Position numbers and translations under genes: made by a program. From Adiantum capillus-veneris (lineage: Eukaryota > Streptophyta > Polypodiopsida > Polypodiales > Pteridaceae), in assembly GCA_014529385.2 (NCBI GenBank), contig CM043942.1, positions 5,420,501 to 5,484,500 of the forward strand: a stretch of DNA of 64,000 nt, written 5' to 3'. This document shows positions 1 to 12,165 of this stretch, piece by piece (position 1 is the first letter of the stretch; every line of letters starts with the position of its first letter). The notes beneath the pieces were generated by a model that searched no databases, was not told where the DNA came from, and saw only the letters and a program-made list of their open reading frames with translations.

Positions 1-1560
1 AGGCGAAGACAGAAACACCACCTTACCTCTGGAATATAGGGGAGTGACCACCTTTGTGATACTCAAGAGTGGGTTGGCATAGCCATTGCTACAAAAGGAA
101 TCTGGCAGAAATAGGGAAGGCCAACTCTCAAAAAAACGCGCACGAAATTGCAATTAGCTGACGGGTATGTGGAGAGACCCTTCGGTATGTTGGAACAAGT
201 GATAATATCCTCATGCAAGATAGAATACGAACATACCTTTGCAATGGTAAATTTTGGAAAAGGCAACAACTTGGTTGTGGAAGTTTTGGGAGATTAGGTG
301 TATGTATGTGGAACCTTACAAAACTTCCAAATACTTCCACCTAATCTCTCTTGTCTTTGATAGACTCAGACGGGCTGATCTAGCATGCTTTCCATACACA
401 TAAACCAATTTGCAAAACTATGAAAGGACAATATGGGAGAAATTCAATAGAGTTTTGGTACTACCAAAAAAATGTGATAAACAGATGCATAAACCAAGTA
501 GAAAAGTATGACGAAAAAATTAATAAAATTTAGCAAAATCTTGGCATAAATTTCAAATCATGACAACCATAAAATAGTGAGTGGACCATGTATCAAAATT
601 TGGGCATTAAAAAAGTATAAATAAACTTAGAACCAGTGTCAAGGTAACTCGACTATGGAGCACCTAATCCCATCTATACATGCAATATGGTGAGGCTGCG
701 ATAGTGGAGCTGCATAGGCCAAATCCAACTCACATTGGGTAATCCAACCCCCCAGTGCTTGACTTAAAAAACATCATCATGACCCTAAAAGGCTATGCAA
801 ACACAACTCAAGACTCCTTGCCTAGAATACCAAAATTAGCATTACACGTGCATACAATGTAGTATTCCCAAATTTTGTACATAAATATGAGCCAAAACAC
901 CGCTAATAGTAGAAACTACGTACAAACGTCAAACACAACTAAAAAACAACGAAACCCCGGCCTAAATCATGCATGAGAGTCATAAAGATAGTTAAAAAAG
1001 TGTTAAAAAGGGCATCAAATGTGCCATTAACTCCCTAGATTATCATAAGAAGAAATCTAATCATGCATAATCAACAGAGAGAAAAAGTTTATGTGATGCA
1101 CAAATCTGGCATGACAACACCATGAGCAAAGTCTCTTGCAAACGCACAACTGTCGTGAATTGATACTAGTTGAAAGTAAATGGGGGCACACTAAATCGAG
1201 GTAGCAGGTAGTATGTAGTCAATGTAGGAAGTATCACCACACCTAGGTGTGAATGAGATTTCAGTCACATGGACATGTCATAATTGCTTTTGAACAAGCT
1301 ATATGCTAGGGATCGTTTATATGAGCTCTTTCATGTCTCTTGACAACATACCAACATTCAAAGATGTAGGTTTCTTTACCTAATTAAAAATGAAAAATAT
1401 GAAGTAAGACGTATGCTTGATTGATATCTTTCTCTGAATCCTATTTCATTGAGAGATTAAATCATGCTTTCTTCCAATTTTGTAACTCCATTATTGTGGG
1501 TGCAAGACCCTCTATTAGTGGCAATTAAATTAGGAATCCTTTCCTTAACAGCGTTTTTTT
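1..1560. other. AT-rich intergenic DNA, no gene seen
   Basis: Only short open frames without recognisable motifs occur on either strand. No transposon ends, tRNA-like cloverleaf or long repeat was seen. It probably lies upstream of the RCC1-family gene. Confidence 0.6.
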
Positions 1561-2577
1561 CTTCATGGCTTACAAAAGGCCCATCGTCTTCGACACACAA
1601 GTGACAAGCCACAAAAAGGGAGAGAAGAGAGCTTGGCACGATTGCATTTCCTCTCAGAGACGCCCACCCAGAAGGGATCAATCCCTTTGTCAGAGTCCTG
1701 TTACCGATCGTCCATCTCGCCACTGCCGGCTCGGATCGGCCTGCAAATCAATCCAACTGGCTCTCTTTTGATTTGGGCAGAGTTCTGTGCTTCCTCGTGC
1801 ACAGATGATACCGCCCATTTTGTGAGCTCTTGATGCGGGTGCTTTTTGTATATACCCTTTTTTGTAAAAACCAGTGCCCCTATTTTGAATAATCTCCTGT
1901 GAAGAATATGTAAGATGAACTGGGCTGTTGCAAATTCAAGTCTTCCGTTCAATCTGTGTAAATTATGAAAGATGAGGCGCCTTGCCTATATCTGATGTTG
2001 TAGATGTAAATTTGCGTGCAATGTTTGCTGTTTAAAATCTGTTTTCTTTCCTTCTTCATCTATAAGATAGGATGTGCTTCTTTAAAGGTTCTGTTCTTGA
2101 GTTTTTAAGATAAGGGTGATTTAGGTTTGTCCATCAACATGGGTTTTTGTACGTCTTGATGAAGTTTTGGAGAGTGTGTGGTAAAATAAGCAACATGAAC
2201 TCGATCTGTGTGAGTGAGAACTCTGTGTTCTAGATGAATCATTGATAATCGTTTCACTTTCTATCTGCAGATGATAAGCTGGGACAAGGCGGCAAGGATA
2301 AGGAACTACGACAACTCAAAATAGCATTGTTGGGTAGGGATTTTTTCACTCACATTTTTTGTCTAATCTTACTGCTTTGTGTGAGGGGAATGATCCTATA
2401 TCCAAGTTGTTCAAGATTATGCATAGTCATCCAAGGAACTGATGTGATCGAGGGGTGCCTGTATTGTTACTTTATGCTGAAGGATAGCATTTAATAGTAT
2501 GCCATGGTGCACTTATCAAATAACATGTTTTTGATGGAAAGTAAACGACTTTGCAGGTCGTAACTTGGGTGAAGACA
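1561..2577 (+). promoter_or_regulatory. Probable promoter and 5'UTR (with introns) of the RCC1-family gene
   Basis: A GGCCCAT motif at 1578-1584 is the reverse complement of the plant 'site II' element (TGGGCC) common in promoters of housekeeping genes. Downstream sequence is more GC-rich than its surroundings to about 1830. Likely 3' splice acceptors are the ctgcag ending near 2270 and the ttgcag ending at 2556, just before the coding start. At least one 5'UTR intron is therefore inferred. The transcription start itself cannot be placed; an RNA 5' end map would settle it. Confidence 0.4.
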
Positions 2578-4192
2578 ATGGATGCGGCAGCACCAAGTGG
2601 TGCTTTATGGGCAGCGCCCTCAACTCTTTCATTTCATACTAACAGTGATCACTCAGAGTTTCAATGGCAAAAGCGTCTTTGTTGCCTTGACTCCTTTCAA
2701 GGGGAATTTCCACTTTCATTGAATCCGTCTATTGTCCTCCATGTTTTAAGTGCATGCAATCTTGATCCTGAAGACTTAGCTCACTTGGAGGCAAGTGTTT
2801 TGTGTTTTTTTCCCGCCTTGAAGAGTGTCTGTAGACGCTTTAAATGCTGGGATACTCTCATCTCATGCTGTTATGTTTGGAAATTTTTAATGGACATCAG
2901 GCCACCTGCTCCTTTTTCAAAAGCCCTGCAAATTTCCCACCCGATGTTAACATGTCATTGGCTGAACTTGCTGCCCTTGATATGTGCCAAACACGGGCCA
3001 TTTTCAAGCCAATGAATGCAGATGAAAGGGAAGCTTTGAAACAACGTTGTGGTGGCTCTTGGAAACTTGTGTTAAAGTTTTTAAAGGCTGGAGAAACCAG
3101 CTTTAGGAGAGAAAAATGTCAAGCAATTGCAGGTCCAGGGCATAGTGTTGTGGTGACGAAATCAGGAAGTGTTTTCACTTTTGGATGGAACAACATGGGG
3201 CAGTTGGGGCATGGGTCTTTAGATGAGGAGTGGCGCCCCCGATTGCTAAAGTGAGTAGTTCGTTGCTTCCATATCTGCAGCTCTATGGTTCTTTTTTGAT
3301 GTTTTGGTTGCTCAAACTTTTATGTATTCAGATCGCTTCAGGGGGTTCGTGTTATTCAAGCAACTGCAGGAGTAGGACGCACAATGCTGGTAACAGAGTT
3401 GGGTCAAGTGTATGCATTTGGTAAGGATACTTTTAGCGAACCTGAGCCGGGGAGCTCTGTGGCGAAAGGCATAAGCACTCCTCGGCTTGTAGAGTCATTG
3501 GAAGGGATCTTTGTGGTACAGACAGCTATTGGAAACTACTTCACAGCTGTTCTTTCTAGAGAAGGGAGAGTTTATACGATCTCATGGGGTGCTGATGCCA
3601 AGCTAGGCCATGACACTGACCATCAAGATCAGAAACCGCACCAATTGAAAGGTCCATTGGAGCACATTCCAGTTGTTCAAATTGCGGCTGGCTATTGCTA
3701 TTTGCTTGCACTCGCTTACCATCCATGTGGCATGTAATCCTTACTGTCTTCTAACAAAATGTTTATTTGTTTCAAGTAGGTTGTTTCTCTCCAACTTGTT
3801 CACCTCTACTTGGGAATTTCAGGTCCGTCTACTCTGTTGGTTGTGGACTTGGGGGAAAGCTTGGTCATGGTAGCAGAACAGATGAACGCTACCCTCGTAT
3901 GATTGATCATTTGGTGCAGTTAAACTTTAAGCCACTTGCTGTTGCAGCTGGGGCATGGCATGCTTCGGTTGTTGGTCAAGATGGTCGAGTATGCACATGG
4001 GGGTGGGGACGGTATGGATGTTTGGGGCATGGGAATGAAGAATGCGAAGGACTACCGAAGGTAGTAACAGCATTACAGGGAGTAAAGGCAGTCCATGTCG
4101 CCACTGGTGACTATACTACCTTTGTGGTGGCAGACAATGGAGATGTTTATTCATTTGGATGTGGTGAGGCAAGTCTGGGGCATGTCAAGGTG

Positions 4193-4255
<63 letters not shown>

Positions 4256-4723
4256 TTTGTACCTTTGTCTCACTCACTTGTGTGGCACGTGCACTTACAC
4301 AGAGGTTTTGAAATGCGACTTTCATAGTGAGGTTCATTAGATGTCAAGGGTTAGCAGAGGAAGTAGGTAGCTGAAAGAAACTTCAGTCAAGGTCTCTGGC
4401 GAGGTTTATGGTTCTCTGGGTTTTCCATGCTCAGATAATTTTGCTTGGTTTCATTTCCTTAATTGTTCCTGACTATGCAGGCTCACCACCACGAGAATCT
4501 TTTGTCTCCTGAGTTGGTCTTACCTTTAAAACAGAGACAAGAGAGAGTGGTGCAGATCAGCTTGACAAATACGGAAACTTATAATGCGCATACGCTTGCT
4601 CTCACGGAATCAGGAAGGCTATATGCATTCGGAGCAGGGGACAAAGGCCAACTTGGAATGGAGCTTCTCAACGATGAGAGCGAAAAAGGAACACCAGAAC
4701 TTGTGGATGTCAATCTTGGATAA
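2578..4723 (+). CDS. RCC1-family (beta-propeller) protein, five exons
   Basis: Exons inferred at 2578-2790, 2901-3250, 3332-3733, 3823-4189 and 4481-4723 give 524 residues with an open frame throughout. The N-terminus (about residues 45-78, NPSIVLHVLSACNLDP then HLEATCSFF) resembles the F-box-like start of one plant RCC1 group. From about residue 149 come RCC1 repeats, each with an FG-x-GxLGHG-type signature: FGWNNMGQLGHG, SWGADAKLGHD, GCGLGGKLGHG, GWGRYGCLGHGNEEC and FGAGDKGQLGMEL. RCC1 repeats fold into a seven-bladed propeller used for protein or chromatin binding; the partner of this protein is unknown. I recall an uncharacterised Arabidopsis protein of the same layout (At3g02300 type), from memory only. 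The start was chosen as the first ATG after a 3' splice site. Intron 1 needs a GC donor. The stop is TAA at 4721-4723. Confidence 0.88.
2791..2900 (+). other. GC-AG intron 1 of the RCC1-family gene
   Basis: The donor reads GAG|GCAAGT and the acceptor ACATCAG|GCC. Splicing here joins HLE to ATCSFFKSPANFPPD, matching the conserved family sequence in frame. The nearby GT four bases downstream would shift the frame. Introns 2 (3251-3331), 3 (3734-3822) and 4 (4190-4480) are GT-AG. Confidence 0.75.
4199..4256 (+). repeat. (CT)n(GT)n microsatellite inside RCC1 intron 4
   Basis: An uninterrupted CT tract passes directly into a GT tract within intron 4. Readthrough of this tract would give a false Leu/Ser- and Cys/Val-rich tail if the intron were missed. 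Confidence 0.9.
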
Positions 4724-5431
4724 CTGGAAGTGGGGCGCGTTTATTGGCCTTCTTCTTCTCAGTACATACATTGCAACGTTTCTTATTGGTTCTTCCAGTG
4801 ATTACTTTTTAACATTTGACAAGCAAACTTAGGGAAAAGCCCCCTAGAATTGTACAGGTTTCTGGGTCTCAACGTTAACTATTGCATTGGCTTCTGCAAA
4901 GATTGTGCTGTCTATAGATTTGTAAATCATCTGTACATTTTTACGTAAATGTCCAAGTGCATTTTGATGGGTTTTTGTTTTTAATTTTGTTGATTCATCA
5001 GGTTTGCTTTGGCAAAACAGAATTTTGTAACTGAGAAGAGATTGCTTATGGTACTAATGTTTCGATTGCTTTTGCAGTTTCAAGCTCACTTTTTGCAGCT
5101 GCTAGCACATCATGGGCCACTGCCTGTGCACTTATACGTTCAAAAGCAAGCTTGTGGCTGCCATCACATTTACTTCATTTTCATCCAGTTCTTTATAAAC
5201 GAGCTGCATGCTACATACATTCGACGAAGGTGGACACACATACGTCCACAATGGGTTGTCGATTACATATAACAAGTTTCCAATTCTCTTTTGGGATCAT
5301 ATGCATGGCATTATGCTTCATTCGTTGAAGAATAGTCTACTTTTCCCATGTTATTGGGTCTTAGTGCTGATTGGGTTGTTATTAGTTCAGTGTCATAGAC
5401 AAGTGTCGGTATGAAACTTGGTGCATGGAGG

Positions 5432-5476
<45 letters not shown>

Positions 5477-6583
5477 GCTTGCTAAACTAGTTAAGAGTTT
5501 TCCCGCACAACAGTCCTTATTGCTCCCTAGATTGGCTCTTACATTAATGTGTGGCCATGCATAATCTTCTGCACTTCATTGTGTTAAGCCTTGTTAGTTG
5601 TACTGATGGTGAATCTCAAGAGAGAAAGCTAAGCATACTTTAATCTGTGTTGAGAAGCATTAAAAGCACACTGCCAGCCTCAAATTCTAAGGAAATAAGG
5701 AACCGCTTTTGGGGAGTTGAACATTAGGTCTTCATCCTCGTCTTATAAACATCCCAATTTCAGCAAGCTTTGTTTGTGTGCTTCATGATTTTGGTCAATC
5801 GACATCACCATATGTATATAATGTGTGCACACGAGTGCATGCGCGCTTATATATGGTGTTATCTTAGGCTGTGGTGATTGACGATAATGCCCTTTATGTT
5901 GATCAGCAAACTTTTCTCTTGAGATTCTCATTAACTGTAACCAAATTTCAGTGGCAGTCCAATGTTATGTATGGTTGTATATACATTTACATCCATCCAT
6001 CCATATGTGGGTACGAGCATTTAATACTGGTGTACCTCTAGAGACCATACATGCTTGTGTATATGTATATGCATGCATGTGCATGCCTTGGAGTCGATGA
6101 GAGTATGACTTGAATATTTGAAAGATAGTAGATTAGAATAGCTAAAAGGAATGGCTTTAGTGCTCTTAAGCTTCAAACCATAGAAACTTGAATTTGCAAG
6201 TTAATGATCAAGAGCTCAAAACTTGGGCATTCAATTTGCCTTTGTTGCAATCAATGATTCTATTGGAGACGAGCTAGCCACATAGAATTTTGGAGAGAGA
6301 TTTTCCTATCAAATACATGATGGTGGGGTGGAAATATGCATGCAGACCTACTTTAAATTAAGGCATATGGATAAATTGCTACTTGAACATTGGCTAACAT
6401 TGTTGAGCAGTAACTATAGGGTCTGCCTAGAACAACATTGATCCAGTAGTGACAATCCAACGGTTAAAATAGCATAGGTGGTTTTCAAAACGATGGATTA
6501 GAATGCAATGATCCATATCTACTGGAAAGATTAGTGAATTTGATAGATTTGACTTGCTTCAGACACCAATTGTGGCTTAAATA
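4724..6583. other. 3'UTR and downstream flank of the RCC1-family gene
   Basis: It begins with the 3'UTR of the RCC1 gene and continues as AT-rich DNA. A pure GA tract lies at about 5431-5475. No conserved coding frame, transposon end or RNA gene was recognised. The 3' end of the transcript could not be fixed because several AATAAA-like sequences would serve. Confidence 0.5.
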
Positions 6584-6587
6584 TTGT

Positions 6588-6656
<69 letters not shown>

Positions 6657-7212
6657 GGATAGACACCTTGCCACACTAAGTGGTGATTTGCACACACCAA
6701 ACACGATGGAATTGAAAACAAGTAGGCCATAAAATCTCAAATAGAGCCGTGAGAAAGCAAGAGGTATGTTCAAAGTGAAGCAACCATTCAATTTGTTCCA
6801 TGATTTCCTAAAATCCATAATGTTTGGGAGGTTTTTGTAGGTTACTTTTCACCATCTAGGATTCCTGACAAGGAGATTTTTTGAAATCCCAGCCTTTGGC
6901 GTCGGTGGAATACCATCTTCCCAATCTTTTTTAATATTGAAAATAAGCTGGAGGAGTCGTCTAGTGAGATATTCTCATAGCATTGTGTGATGTTCACTGA
7001 GAATATGGAGGATATGTGTTGGGGCAAGTTTAGAAATACCTTAGTCACACTTTTTCCTCACAAATGGTGCAAAAATCTTCCAAAAAAGATTCAGGCAAGA
7101 AGTGATGATAGTCATGGCTTGTAGCATGATGCAATTAGATGCATCAGAAATCCATCTAAACTTGTGTTTGTGACTTTTATAAGTTGAAAAGAGAATGGGA
7201 CCTTTTTTTTAA
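6530..7212 (-). pseudogene. C-terminal half of a decayed gene/element of unknown family, split by the chromovirus
   Basis: Read on the minus strand from 7212 downward, the frame GPILFSTYKSHKHKFRWISD continues for about 60 residues to a stop. Recognisable coding fragments then follow in shifted frames (for example SKLAPTHILHILSEHHTM and WNKLNGCFTLNIPLAFSRLY) and end in the microsatellite. Joined at the chromovirus insertion site to the minus frame ending ...LQHFGLEANGKK at 44299, it gives one uninterrupted stretch. I do not recognise the family and see no catalytic motif. A fragment of the same sequence lies at 58630-58762, so it is a multicopy element or gene family. Confidence 0.5.
6584..6652 (+). 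repeat. Compound (GT)n(GA)n microsatellite
   Basis: A GT tract runs directly into a GA tract. The same order followed by the same unique sequence (AGACA[CT]CTTGCCACACTA) recurs at 58452-58650, so this microsatellite belongs to a dispersed repeat, not an isolated locus. Confidence 0.9.
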
Positions 7213-7355
7213 TATGATGCCCAGGGAACTACCTATAGGATTCACTGCTCAACCTTCCGTATATATAGCCCTTGGCCTGAATCCCCAATCCACACTGGTA
7301 GCCGGCCGCTCAGCCCGGGGCCGTGACTCCCCCCCGGGATGCCCTTGGCTTGACA
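7213..7355 (-). repeat. Chromovirus 3' LTR (short, about 143 bp)
   Basis: It matches 44157-44298 along its full length, with TG/CA ends after allowing one G-to-A change at the second base. It contains a TATATATAG box in both copies. Confidence 0.85.
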
Positions 7356-8580
7356 TTACTCTCCCCTTGGAGAAGTGTTTTATTTTTTCGAAAACAAAAG
7401 TGGGAAACATCTTCTTAAGAACACTAATGTTTTCCCAAGTGGCGCCTTCTTCAGGTCGATCTTCCCACTTGATTAAAGCTTGACGACGTACACGATGACA
7501 CGTACATAAATCATGATAGTCGAAAATTCGCTCAGGTTTATACGGTGGGGTAGAAGGTTCAACAAAATCGACCAGAATGTGTTGGTCAATGACATTGACA
7601 TCCCCATGTAATCGTTCAGGTAAACGGCTTACATGAAATACCGGATGGACACGAGAGTATGTCGGTAACGAGAGTTTGTAAGCACGATCACTAACTCGCT
7701 TGAGTATCTTGAAAGGCCCACAATATCTTGGTGATAATTTAGGTGTTGGTCCAGTCTTCAGACTTTCCGAATGCTCTGGCACACGCAAAAATACCTCTTC
7801 CCCTTTCTCAAAGGTAACTTGCCGACGTTTCTCATCAACGTACTTCTTATACCGATCTTGCGCTTGTCAGACATTGTGACGCACAAGTTTCAGCATATCC
7901 ATATGGTCTTGGAGAAAATCCTTAACCTGCTGTAGTTTTTCGGCTGCCAATCCCACCGTAACGGGCGACCTAGGTTGAAAACCATACATGAGCATGAAAG
8001 GACTAAATCCCGTCGTGACATGCTTAGCACTATTGTAAGAAAAATCAAGAAGAGGTAGATACTCTTCCCAGTCTGTTTGTTTTTTTGCTAACATATGCTC
8101 TTAGCATATCCTCTAGCACTTGGTTAACTCGTTCAGTTTGACCATCCGTTTCTGGATGATCTGTTGTACTGAGGTTCAGTCGTGTATCCAATCGTTTAAA
8201 CAATGCTCCAAAAATGACTGTTAAACTTGGGATCACGATCACTCACAATGTTACTTGGCAATCCATACAACTTGTATACATTGTCCAAAAATAACTTAGC
8301 TAATTCTGGAGTCTTTATGGTTGACTTGGTTGGAATAAACTTGCATAGTTTAGTCAACCGGGCTACGACCACCCTTACCGAGTCATGACCTCATACAGTG
8401 GTTGGTAAACCCACAATAAAATTTATAGAGATACTTGCCCATTTTCCATTGGGAATCTCCAAAGGATGTAAGAGTCCTCCTGCCTTCAGGCGCTCTGCTT
8501 TGTTAACTTGACATTTTTGGCAATGCAAGACATAGTCTTGAACAAAACCATGTAAACCTGACCGGTAAAACTGTCGTCAT
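7249..8580 (-). pseudogene. Chromovirus integrase with C-terminal chromodomain
   Basis: In sense order: integrase zinc-binding HHCC remains (HDSPIAGHPGIKKTY then CQKCQ), core pieces with [14 protein letters not shown] (the DDE glutamate region), the GPF/Y-like PRYCGPFKILKR, and a chromodomain-like tail (RRQALIKWEDRPEEGATWEN). This tail is the feature that defines chromoviruses, where it is thought to guide integration to chromatin marks. The frame is broken by shifts near 8222 and 8085 and by TGA codons at 7867-7869 and next to 8577; both stops replace a likely CGA arginine codon. The last frame reads through the polypurine tract into the 3' LTR before stopping at 7249. Confidence 0.85.
7356..7375 (-). 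promoter_or_regulatory. Polypurine tract of the chromovirus
   Basis: On the minus strand the sequence AAGGGGAGAGTAA directly precedes the LTR start TGTCAAGCC. This is the expected plus-strand primer site for reverse transcription. Confidence 0.75.
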
Positions 8581-8869
8581 ACGAGAGCATAAGTCTTTTT
8601 AATACCCGGGTGCCCTGCAATTGGACTGTCATGACATTTATAAAGAATTTGGCACCAAATGTTCGTGTTTATCGGTACACAAACTCTCCCCTTGTGGAGT
8701 AGGTACCCATTATTGATGGAAAAATTCTTCCATCTTTGTAGTTCATCACTCGACGGAGGAGAATTGTGTGTGGAGGTTAACGACACACTATTAACATTGG
8801 AGTGAGAAGGAGCCCTCATTTACACATGGCTCCACACTTTGGAGTATGCGTCATCATGTTCATATTTGT

Positions 8870-10196
8870 CCTTTAGAGAATCTAAATACTCACTTCAAAG
8901 TTCCGTGAACAAAAGAGAATTGATCTCAAGCATACGACTAAGAGCATCAACCACCACATTGTATCGTCCTTTACGATGTCGGAGCTTTGGGCGATATACT
9001 CCGGAAGAATCTCAGACATCCTGGCCTTTCGACCCTTCAAGTCGGTTTGTTGTATAAACCATTTTATGATTTTGTGGTCAAACACAATCTCAAACTGAGC
9101 TCCATACAACTAATGTCGCCATGTCTTTAAGGCAGACACTATTGCGTAGAGTTCGCGTTCATAAACAGAATAATTCTGCTGCGCTGAATCAAGCTTCTTG
9201 CTTTCAAATGCAATTGGCCTTCCCTCCTGTAGAAGGACTGCTCCAATAGCACGGTTACTGGCATCCGTTTCCAAAATGAATGGATTTAAAGGATCCACAA
9301 TAGCTAAAATAGGAGCTGGAGCTAATGCATCCTTGAGTGTATCAAACCTTTGCTGTTGAGTGCCCCCCCCCCCCCACTAGAAGGTTTTTCCTTTGCCCTT
9401 CAGTTGGTCCATCATTGGAACAACAATATTAGCATAGTTTTTAACGAACCGTCCATAAAACGGGAAAATCCCAAGAAAATATGTAACTCTTCTAGATTTT
9501 TAGGAGAAGACCACCTCCGAATGGCATCCACTTTGGATTGAACCATGTGCAGCCCATTAGCTAAGATAACATGCGCTAGATAGTGAATTTCCTCCTTGAG
9601 AAAGTCACACTTTGATTCTTTGGCATATGATTTATTTGCTCGTAGCAATTCAAACACCTGTCTCAGATGTTGCAAGTGCTCTTTCTCAAAAGCACTATAG
9701 ACGAGAATGTCATCAAGAAAAACGATAACAAATTTGCCCAAGTACGGTCTCAAGACGCTATCCATGAGTGTCATGAACATTGCGGGTGCATTGGTTAACC
9801 CAAAAGGCATAACCAAAAACTCGCAATGTCCAAACCTTGTTCAGAATGCAATTTTGGGTATATCAGCCAAGTCGAATACGTATTTGGTGATAGCCGACCG
9901 CAAGTCGATCTCCGTAAAAATATGAGCATGAGTGAGCTTGTCGAACAACTCATCAACGCATGGTAAATGGGTACTTGTTCTTAATAGTGACCGCATTTAA
10001 TCCATGGTATGCGTATAGTACCATCCTTTTTCTTCACTAATAGGATAGGAGGCGTCCATGGTGAAGAACTCGGTTGAATAAACCCTCTGCTAAGATAGTT
10101 AGCAAGCTGACGTTTCACCTCAACAACTTCAGAATAACTCATTCTTTAGGGTGGTTTACTGACCGGTTTACTGCATGTAACCACGTCTATGCCATG
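8870..10196 (-). pseudogene. Chromovirus reverse transcriptase and RNase H
   Basis: The sense reading gives the RT pieces PPILLVKKKDG, VMPFGLTNAPAMFM and the catalytic box FLDDILVYS at about 9697-9722. RNase H pieces follow (ILETDASNRAIGAVLLQEGR, YSVYERELYAIVSALKTWRH, FDHKIIKWFIQQ). Several frameshifts and stops separate the pieces (for example RH followed by a stop at 9109-9111, and a C-tract slip near 9361-9375). It is recognisable but cannot be active. Confidence 0.85.
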
Positions 10197-10822
10197 TTAC
10201 ACAGATTGTGTTGGCGGTAATCCTGATGGAAAATCATCAGGAAACACAACGTGAAATTCCATTAATAAATCTTTTAACTGACTAGCAACCTTTGCTTGTT
10301 GAGAAGTAGCCATTGTTTGAAGAGATGAAAGAGAAGCATGGGGCGTTGAGGAATGTTCAATAGATTCAACATTGGAATGAAAATGGCACAATGAGTAACA
10401 CAAGAAAACTTCTTCTATTTCATTATTAGAAATGAGCTTCATAAGCTCTGCTGTACATATCAATGGTGAGGAAGGCGCATCCTTCTCTCTTAACAACAAG
10501 ACATGTGCGTCATGAGATTCAAACATTAAAATGTTTGCTCGTAGCTACGCTTCAATGATGGTCCTAGGCTATGCAACCATTCTCTACCAAGTATCACATC
10601 TATCCGTTCCATATTCATAACCTGGAAATCCAAGGATGTGGAATAGCCTTGAATTTCCAACGGTACAGCTCTGACTTGAGTATCCCATACTTCGGAATCA
10701 TAACCATTCATCATTGCTACCTTGTAACGGTGGGAACTCGGAGTTTGGAGAAATTTGAGTTTTTTCACTAATCCGTAGTTAATGAAATTGTGAGTAGCAC
10801 CGTCATCTACCAAGACACGCAC
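10197..10822 (-). pseudogene. Chromovirus retropepsin and linker to RT
   Basis: LVDDGATHNFINYGLVKKL fits the plant chromovirus protease start, where L[VI]DSGATHNFI is usual; here the second active-site position is Asp, not Ser. DVILGREWLHSLGP fits the ILG...WL C-terminal motif. A linker frame (10197-10526) ending ...VVFPDDFPSGLPP is the usual lead-in to RT. A stop separates the protease frame from the linker. Confidence 0.8.
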
Positions 10823-10876
10823 CTTGTGCTCTCAAAGATATCCGTGCATGCACACTAACTCATGTGGACCGAAGGT

Positions 10877-11973
10877 CTATTGCGACATGGAAGCTGTGAT
10901 ACAACATTCATGCACCACCTCGGTGTGTGTTACCTCCACCTTGGAGAAACGTGAGGAAGGCAGTAGCTGCACCTTGTGCACTGCTTTCTCCTTGCCTTGA
11001 GCAACAGATTTTCCCTTTGGACAATCCTTTTTTCCATGGCCGCTTCCCAAGCATTGAAAACATAACTTCTCTTTTTTAGCCTTCTCAAATTCCTCAGGAG
11101 AGAGAGGCCCTCGAGACCCCTTGGGTTTTTTAGCTGCTTCAGAATTAGCTACTATAAATTTCCTCTTATTGTGCACATTCTGTGTGTGTGTATTACCATG
11201 TGTATTTGAAGGCACATGAGTACTATGTGTTTTCTTTTCATCTGGATCATCATGAATGTGGGCTTTCACTATGGCCACCTTAAGTGTTTTAGGATCCTGA
11301 GTCTTGACGTGCTTCTTAAGCTCTGGCGTCAGACCACGGATAAACCCACATACTAGTTGAAAGGTGTCTAACCCTTCCAACTAGAGGATAATATCCCGAT
11401 AGTGCGAGATATATTCAAGCAATGATGGGGTGTTGGCACATGGAGCACGTGTCTCACGCCGTCCAATTTCTATTTGCCTAATTTGTGGGCAGAAACTTAT
11501 TTCTAAACATAGCCTCAAAGCCTGTCCAAATTTGTGGTATGATATTATTCTCCTTGAGAGACATCCACCATTTATAGACCTTGCCTTCCAAAGTCAGTCT
11601 TTTCTATAGTGCTCTGGCTACATCCGGAGTATGTCGCAAGGCATGAATTCCATCCCACTTGCTGATGAAGATATTCACTACATCCTTATTACGATTTCGG
11701 TCCTCTCCCTTAAAAGTTGGTGGCTTTGTGTTTTTCAACAACTCGTCCAACTCGTGCAGAGAATCCGGAGATGGACCTTGTCCATGACCAAGAGGGCTAC
11801 GTGCTCATGGATGTGTGTGTCAACAGGATCTTTGGCTGCTATTGCATAAATTGTATCACTAAAGTGAATAATTGAGTGACATTTTCATTTAGGGATGCAA
11901 AATTTGTTTCCATCACTGGTATGCATGCTTGAAGTGCTCAAAATTCTTGGATATCGAGCAATTCATAAGCGTC
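10877..11973 (-). pseudogene. Chromovirus gag, C-terminal part with zinc knuckle
   Basis: A 167-residue frame (10877-11380) contains CFQCLGSGHGKKDC, a CX2CX4HX4C zinc knuckle, preceded by basic KKPKG sequence. Upstream remnants continue to 11973 with stops, beginning YELLDIQEF at the copia insertion. The N-terminal 40 or so residues lie across the copia at 29819-29936 (MDSDINMTFDFERDAP...). Gag packages the element RNA in virus-like particles. Confidence 0.8.
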
Positions 11974-12165
11974 TGAAGGAGTACGAGCGGAAGTGCGACG
12001 CGAGAGAGTGTGTGAGAAGAAGAGCACGACGATATGGTGAACTCTCTCTACTGTAATGTGTAGAGCATAGTGAGTTCTTATTAGGTTTTTACAAAAGAAT
12101 ATGTGTACATACTTGGCGGCCCGCCCACTTACCTGGGCGACCACATTGGGCTTTATACTCCAACA
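11974..12165 (-). repeat. Copia 3' LTR
   Basis: It pairs with 29622-29813 at equal length. On the minus strand it starts TGTTGGAGTATAAAGCCC directly after the polypurine tract AAGTGGGAGGT (12166-12176). Confidence 0.92.

Noticed and set aside
1565-1952. Overlapping short frames on both strands near the RCC1 promoter
   Set aside because: No family resemblance; position fits promoter/5'UTR of the RCC1 gene.
4584-4832. Hydrophobic tail frame after the RCC1 stop (FIGLLLLSTYIATFLIG)
   Set aside because: It is in a different frame from the last exon and would need a frameshift; the family ends at the TAA at 4721. Most likely 3'UTR chance.
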